From Roseibacillus persicicus (GTDB lineage: Bacteria; Verrucomicrobiota; Verrucomicrobiia; Verrucomicrobiales; Akkermansiaceae): a stretch of 64,000 nt of DNA. Positions 55,101-64,000 of this stretch are shown one piece after another (the stretch's first letter is position 1; every line of letters begins with the position of its first letter). The stretch is taken from contig NZ_BMXI01000007.1 of NCBI RefSeq assembly GCF_014651675.1, positions 1 to 64,000 on the forward strand, given 5' to 3'. The position numbers were made by a program, and so were the translations under genes. The notes beneath the pieces were generated by a model. It ran no database searches and was not told where the DNA came from. It was given only the letters and a program-made list of their open reading frames with translations.

Positions 55101-57544
55101 ATGCAATCGATAACGATATTGAGACCAAGTATCTCAATTTTGACGGAGAAGGTTCGGGCTTCACGGTGACACCTGAGCACGCATGGACTAAGGTGGCTGG
55201 GATTGCGCTGACCTCTGCAAACGATTCGCCCAATCGGGATCCCAAGCGGGTGGTCGTGGAAGGAACGGCAGATGGAACAAACTTCGTCACTCTGGTGGAT
55301 GCTGTCGTGCCCGCGTTTACCGAGCGGTTTCAGCGGCAGGAAATTAGGATTGTGAACGCCGTGTCCTATCAGAGTTATCGCATTACATTTCCTGAGATTG
55401 TAGACCCTTCGGTCGAAAACTACATGCAGATTGCAGAAGTGGAGCTGATTGGAGTGCCGAGCGATCCGGGTCCATTGTTGGAAATCGAAGGGCAGAGTTT
55501 CGATTTTGGAGGGGTGCCAGCCACCTACTTTTACCTTCAAGCTGATACTACAATCCTCCCCGTTACCGGCGAGTTCTGGTTGGTGAATCGGGGGGAAAGC
55601 GATGCCACGGTGAGTGCCATCAACCAGACCTTTGGTTCGGTGAATTGGTCTGGAGGGGTGATTGCTCCGGGGGAGAGGCAGAAGGTGCAAATTACCTACG
55701 ACGATCCCGCAGACCTGAGGTTTTTCTACGTGATTGAGGTGGTGTCGGATAGTATTCAAGCGGTGCCGGAAGTGCGAGTGAGCAGTCCGGAAGGGGTGGT
55801 CACCGCTTCGACAGATTTCGACGACCTCATTGAGGAGGTTGATGATGGAGAAGTGATTCGCTTCAGCCAAGAGTTGAATGGTAAAGTGAAGCGTTTGAGT
55901 CAAGTTTGGCTGGAGAAGGAGATTACGCTCGATGCTTCCAATCTTTCGGAAGGAGTTACTCTCGAAGTGACGGGGGAGGGTCGCGCTTTCATGGTGAGGC
56001 CTAACGGAGGTCTGACTTTGCGAGGTCTGAACCTGACTGGAGGAAATGTGGAATCCGGCTGGGGAGGTGCAGTGATGGCCAATGGGCCGGTCTTGATTGA
56101 GAACTGTGCCATCTTTGGAAATGAGGCGCAGTATGGAGGCGGAGTTGCCTGTGACACCGGTGGGTCTCTTACGATGAGGAATGTGACCTTGTTCCGAAAC
56201 CGGTCCACTGTTTCTGGAGGAGCCGTTTTTCACGCCAATGGTTCGGTGGAGGCTCCTGTTCTGTTGGAGAACTGCACCATCAGTGGGAACTGGGCGGGTA
56301 CCAACGGGGGAGGGATTGATCCCAATGAAATTGCTCAGAACACGACCTTGGTGAATTGTATCGTGTCGGGGAATTTCGCGAACTCGGGCGCCAATATTTA
56401 TGGAGCAGCTGACCTACAAGAAAGTAACCTGGTGGATGGTGAAGCCGGGTTGTCGATTCCTGGGTTTTATGGCGGAAGCACCGCTACGATACCCTTGCAT
56501 GCGGGCTCTCCAGCGATTGATGCAGCGGTCTCGGGCGTGATTCCTGAATTCGACCAAAGTGGTCTTGCGAGAGTCGGTGTTCCTGACTTGGGGGCTGCAG
56601 AGTATCAGCCCTTGGATATTGTGAGTATCGCGAAGGCTTCCAGTTACACCCCGAGCGAGCCCATGATGGAGGTGACTTTGAAGACGGTTCCTAACTCGCA
56701 GTATCAGTTGGAGACCAGTGCGGATTTGGAGAACTTTTCGGTGTTGGAGGACAGTGTCGCTCTTGCTGACGGCGACCTCACGATGTGGGAGGTGGAGTTA
56801 CCGGTTGATAGTGGATTCGTGCGAGCTCGCCAATTTTCCGGTCTCTCCCAAGGTCTTCGTGCCTATTGGAATTTCGAAGGGAATGGCAACAATTCCGTTC
56901 TTGCATCGGGAGATGTCGCCAATGACCTTCCTCTCAATGGAGTGGCCCAGGGGGATGTGAGCTACTTTGACAACGGGTTGGGTGGGCAAGCTGCGCTCTT
57001 CGATGGGAATGGTGATCACTTCCAAGTGGATGGAGAAATCGTGGAAGACGCGCCAGACAGCTCGTTCACGATTTCTTCATGGTTCCGTTCGGATGTGTTG
57101 CCGACAGGATCTGAGGTTCAGTTTGTTTATGAGACTTCAATCAATCAGTCGATGTCGCTGAGCTTGAGAGAGGGAATTTATGCTGGCAGCACTGACACCG
57201 AGTTAACTCTGCTACAATTCCGATCTCATGATGGAACGACGGTGACTTTGCAGAAGACTCTCTATGATCATTATTTTGATGGGAAGTGGATGCACGCGGC
57301 AGTGACCTTCGATGCGGATAGCGATACCTTCCTGCTCTATCTGAATGGTGAGCAGGTGAGCTCTCAGTCGGAGGTCGGAAATATCACCGATTTTGCCAAC
57401 TTCCGCATTGGTTCTTCGAGAACGGCGGATTGGGGCTGGTTCAAGGGCGCAATTGATGAGGTGGGGGTGTGGGATCGAGCCTTTACCCAAGTCGAAGTCA
57501 GTTTGCTCTACAACGGGGGAATCGTCACTTCGGTGTTGGACTAG
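52115..57544 (+). CDS. Giant secreted PI-PLC X-domain mosaic protein
   Basis: 1809 residues. The hydrophobic N-terminus (about 5-24) ends LLCCCLQAEA, cleavable by signal peptidase I or possibly a lipoprotein signal. The PI-PLC X-like domain (about 28-400) has LVIPGTHDSGSY (His52), RSIDLRV (Asp122, Arg124) and FAHGLY (His137), matching the two catalytic His and the Arg of bacterial phosphatidylinositol phospholipases. Downstream, by position: two Ig/MBG-like repeats (655-820), a CBM6-like module (825-965), a discoidin-like module (968-1115), an Ig-like module (1123-1225), a beta-helix with GVPDLGAAEY (1228-1510) and a LamG domain (1578-1800). Likely cleaves an inositol- or glycerophospho-linked substrate while bound to a glycan; inference. 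AGAGAG precedes the ATG. Confidence 0.83.
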   Translation: MTMVFRATFHFGFFLLCCCLQAEAVDYKRWMTDNVSTIGAYKLRDLVIPGTHDSGSYDPLSPVDFGDARWDEFSVGDHFPPDDYDNPWKRALAITDELYEPWSQNHNKTILQQMNEGVRSIDLRVAVNADGVMYFAHGLYNDTIEKCLDDAETFHDQNPNEIIMIYFQKFYDTWIDENQDSSTDYEDGMRASKHEELVAMINARFAGDIASYENFTPSSTVSDLINAGKTVIISYQVSEADYWDISTFDGDAYKTSDPEWERPVEFWPGYQGYGRSGGDQDSHHRSVYYDGLIEKMLPSDSSADYYSDEDALFTFGNVTHNNTLIANGTLGFGSYPRSIRGVAEDANPVLMHWLVTELAVPPPAGANYRYKGRPNVIGIDFQEYGDIVDVCLELNGISTGSGVLAKYATEPESDWNEGWQSGPEIALEWVEGALSDTGDWFEDAGDQIADWFVGAGNDFVDFFDDLFSSSDPAPPTLRSNFVTAKNGTAPTGQIPTGIRHYQIEVEWIDGGSTPIIPLVTAQIYFPDFTKIPSNPSIDDLSWTRENPIGNLNQGANHFLFDAEWPWWGQWEASSVGTKDFYISEEYFPHSVLPVLYFSSEYISGGKSWTAWSYQFMTLPEEIGSCWEGYSQSLANGARMKYCVTRIRAGEPKEVPNVVWEPALCYTGEPLGGGVRGVLNARTEPFVPGTFDYAQVESSTVLPDGDYELLVRFVPDDTERYATVSETVEISIGPKPLLVPVIEWFPSTKIYNLAGWPYGDAQAKVNGNTIPGTWSYTPKLGEYPASALDGFSPLAFRVAVFTPDDPTTYASASAIAEYKMKLEQLPFHGEPVSLPGIIETGEHDTGGWLIAYSKRYGFSGTDEVVQNFGNGDWIEYTVEAEHPGHFDIKVLAGSTASESPTFQITRDEGQVVLANNQSVKVSHNAAWNEVVMKDVFLPAGVHVLRFENTSQGAEYLSFDFQNLEFAQTSYSNSDVTAPGDLSVASSSNSPSGEEVANAIDNDIETKYLNFDGEGSGFTVTPEHAWTKVAGIALTSANDSPNRDPKRVVVEGTADGTNFVTLVDAVVPAFTERFQRQEIRIVNAVSYQSYRITFPEIVDPSVENYMQIAEVELIGVPSDPGPLLEIEGQSFDFGGVPATYFYLQADTTILPVTGEFWLVNRGESDATVSAINQTFGSVNWSGGVIAPGERQKVQITYDDPADLRFFYVIEVVSDSIQAVPEVRVSSPEGVVTASTDFDDLIEEVDDGEVIRFSQELNGKVKRLSQVWLEKEITLDASNLSEGVTLEVTGEGRAFMVRPNGGLTLRGLNLTGGNVESGWGGAVMANGPVLIENCAIFGNEAQYGGGVACDTGGSLTMRNVTLFRNRSTVSGGAVFHANGSVEAPVLLENCTISGNWAGTNGGGIDPNEIAQNTTLVNCIVSGNFANSGANIYGAADLQESNLVDGEAGLSIPGFYGGSTATIPLHAGSPAIDAAVSGVIPEFDQSGLARVGVPDLGAAEYQPLDIVSIAKASSYTPSEPMMEVTLKTVPNSQYQLETSADLENFSVLEDSVALADGDLTMWEVELPVDSGFVRARQFSGLSQGLRAYWNFEGNGNNSVLASGDVANDLPLNGVAQGDVSYFDNGLGGQAALFDGNGDHFQVDGEIVEDAPDSSFTISSWFRSDVLPTGSEVQFVYETSINQSMSLSLREGIYAGSTDTELTLLQFRSHDGTTVTLQKTLYDHYFDGKWMHAAVTFDADSDTFLLYLNGEQVSSQSEVGNITDFANFRIGSSRTADWGWFKGAIDEVGVWDRAFTQVEVSLLYNGGIVTSVLD

Positions 57545-57747
57545 GAAGTCTTGCCTGGTGTCATTCGCTATCCGCTTAGGGGGGGAGTTCGATCGGGTGA
57601 GGGGTCGTAAAAAGAGGAAGATTGTCGAGATTTTCAGAAATTTTCGTAGCATTCTTGAAAAAAGACTTGAATGGTTGGTCCATATGGTCGAGACACCTCG
57701 CCCCTTGCTCTCTTTCTTCGAAGGAGATGGGGCTGGGCGGGTTACAG

Positions 57748-57776
57748 TTGAGAGAGAGAATTTACGAATTTAGAAC
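57748..57776 (+). promoter_or_regulatory. Probable sigma-70 promoter of rplL-rpoBC
   Basis: TTGAGA (57748-57753), exactly 17 bp, then TAGAAC (57771-57776). The -35 matches consensus at five of six bases and the -10 at four of six. Transcription would start near 57782, right at the first leader hairpin, about 120 nt before rplL. Confidence 0.65.
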
Positions 57777-57780
57777 AGAT

Positions 57781-57875
57781 GCTGCGGGTTTTCGCATTCC
57801 GCAGCTGTCAAGGGAATGGTCCCTAGTCGGGGCTCACGGCTGTGAGAACTGAAATGGACCGGAGGCTTCCGGTCC
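57781..57875 (+). promoter_or_regulatory. Structured 5' leader of rplL with four consecutive hairpins
   Basis: Four perfect stems in a row: 57781-57787/57799-57805 (7 bp), 57811-57815/57820-57824 (5 bp, loop ATGG), 57833-57837/57842-57846 (5 bp) and 57856-57863/57868-57875 (8 bp, loop GGCT). They fill the predicted untranslated leader up to 29 bases before the rplL ATG, with no T-tract after any of them. A ribosomal-protein leader that senses free L10-L12 is the obvious hypothesis; not proven. Confidence 0.7.
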
Positions 57876-57904
57876 GCGACGACACCAACCGAAAAAATAA
57901 AAAA

Positions 57905-58279
57905 ATGGCTGATATTAATAGCATTGCAGAAGAATTGGGCAAGTTGACCGTACTTGAAGCGGCAGAACTTGTGAAGAAGCTTGAAGAAGAGTGGGGCGTA
58001 TCCGCAGCGGCACCCGTGGCTGCTGCTGCTGGTCCTGCTGCTGAAGCTGCACCTGTGGAAGAGAAGACTGATTTTGACGTCTTTCTTGCTGAAGCTGGTG
58101 GCAACAAGATTGCTGTCATTAAGGCAGTTCGCGGAGTTGTTTCCGGTCTTGGTCTCGCTGAAGCTAAGAAGCTTGTTGAAAGCGCTCCAGTTGTTCTCGC
58201 TGAGGGAATGGCCAAGGATGCCGCTGAAGAAGCAAAGAAAGCTCTCGAAGAGGCTGGCGCCAAAGTCGAACTCAAGTAA
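57905..58279 (+). CDS. rplL: 50S ribosomal protein L7/L12
   Basis: 124 residues. The N-terminal dimerisation part ([27 protein letters not shown]) is joined by an Ala/Pro-rich hinge (about 35-50) to the factor-binding domain ([40 protein letters not shown]...PVVLAEGM). The ATG at 57905 begins [11 protein letters not shown]; an upstream in-frame alternative is rejected as it adds leader sequence. It is separated from rplJ, with its own promoter and leader. Confidence 0.97.
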   Translation: MADINSIAEELGKLTVLEAAELVKKLEEEWGVSAAAPVAAAAGPAAEAAPVEEKTDFDVFLAEAGGNKIAVIKAVRGVVSGLGLAEAKKLVESAPVVLAEGMAKDAAEEAKKALEEAGAKVELK

Positions 58280-58297
58280 TCACCGGATTTCTTTTGA

Positions 58298-58403
58298 TCC
58301 GAGGGGGCTTCGTGCCTCCTCGGACTTTTCGGCTTCTGGTATCAGCGATGCTTTTCCTGCTAGCAAATCCAGATACCAGAAGCCGGACTAGTCCGAAATT
58401 TTT
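58298..58403 (+). terminator. Two successive hairpins between rplL and rpoB (attenuator or processing site)
   Basis: Hairpin 1: 58298-58308 with 58314-58324, 11 bp with one G-T, followed by CTTTTC. Hairpin 2: a perfect 13-bp stem 58331-58343 with 58372-58384, extended by CGGACT/AGTCCG (58321-58326 with 58390-58395), then TTTTT at 58399-58403. The outer part of hairpin 2 uses bases of hairpin 1, so the two partly exclude each other. E. coli has an attenuator and an RNase III site at the same place. Confidence 0.75.
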
Positions 58404-58486
58404 AACATAGGGAGCCCGTATCCCGCCCATATCCAACCAGCCCGCGGTTCGCTTGCGCCACCGCCCAACTAATAATACTACCTAAG

Positions 58487-62365
<3,879 letters not shown>

Positions 62366-62386
62366 CCTCCCCGAATAACTACCTAA

Positions 62387-64000
<1,614 letters not shown>

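Noticed and set aside
48095-57904. Insertion of the three-gene block by a transposon or phage
   Set aside because: No transposase, integrase, terminal inverted repeats or target duplication were seen at the edges. The origin of the block is left open.

Overview
This 64-kb window looks like chromosomal DNA of a member of the Verrucomicrobiota, probably in or near the Verrucomicrobiales. The inference rests on three secreted PEP-CTERM proteins, very large secreted mosaic proteins (beta-helix, LamG, calcium-type DxDxDG repeats, SGNH hydrolase), two formylglycine-type sulfatases, and housekeeping proteins of ordinary Gram-negative-like character. No insertion sequence, phage module, integrase or CRISPR array was seen.

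Layout. 0.1-3.0 kb: a glycine-rich beta-helix secreted protein. 3.2-15 kb: mostly housekeeping genes (nagZ, recG, clpX, pheA, scpB, a DksA-like gene, rpmG, rpsR), then an ECF sigma/anti-sigma pair and a spondin-domain PEP-CTERM protein. 15-30.5 kb: cstA, a CPBP protease, a DUF3750-like lipoprotein, two sulfatases, a two-gene histidine-kinase cluster, a beta carbonic anhydrase, tyrA, an orphan RND adaptor, rnhB and a YraN-family gene. 30.5-43.3 kb: a 1474-residue SGNH hydrolase, a PEP-CTERM protein, a divergent malate synthase-like enzyme, a pair of little-known soluble proteins, and a large LamG/DNRLRE gene interrupted by one in-frame TAA. 44-64 kb: the translation/transcription cluster tRNA-Thr-tuf-tRNA-Trp-secE-nusG-rplK-rplA-rplJ, then rplL-rpoB-rpoC, with rpoC running off the window.

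The most striking feature is that rplJ and rplL, which encode the partners L10 and L12 and are normally adjacent, are separated here by about 9.8 kb. That segment holds three secreted-protein genes: an 814-residue LamG protein, a PEP-CTERM protein and an 1809-residue PI-PLC mosaic. rplJ ends in its own terminator. rplL has its own promoter-like sequence (57748-57776), followed by a leader of four consecutive hairpins (57781-57875). Two more hairpins lie between rplL and rpoB (58298-58403). L12 synthesis therefore appears to be uncoupled from L10 and given its own control region.

How genes work together. pheA and tyrA cover both branches from prephenate, at different sites. scpB, pheA, clpX and a lipoprotein gene lie in the same direction. 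The ECF sigma gene overlaps its anti-sigma gene by 8 bp. The DksA-like gene, rpmG and rpsR form a growth-related operon with a good terminator. All start sites, domain calls and RNA structures were read by eye from the sequence and recalled family motifs; no database or folding program was used.
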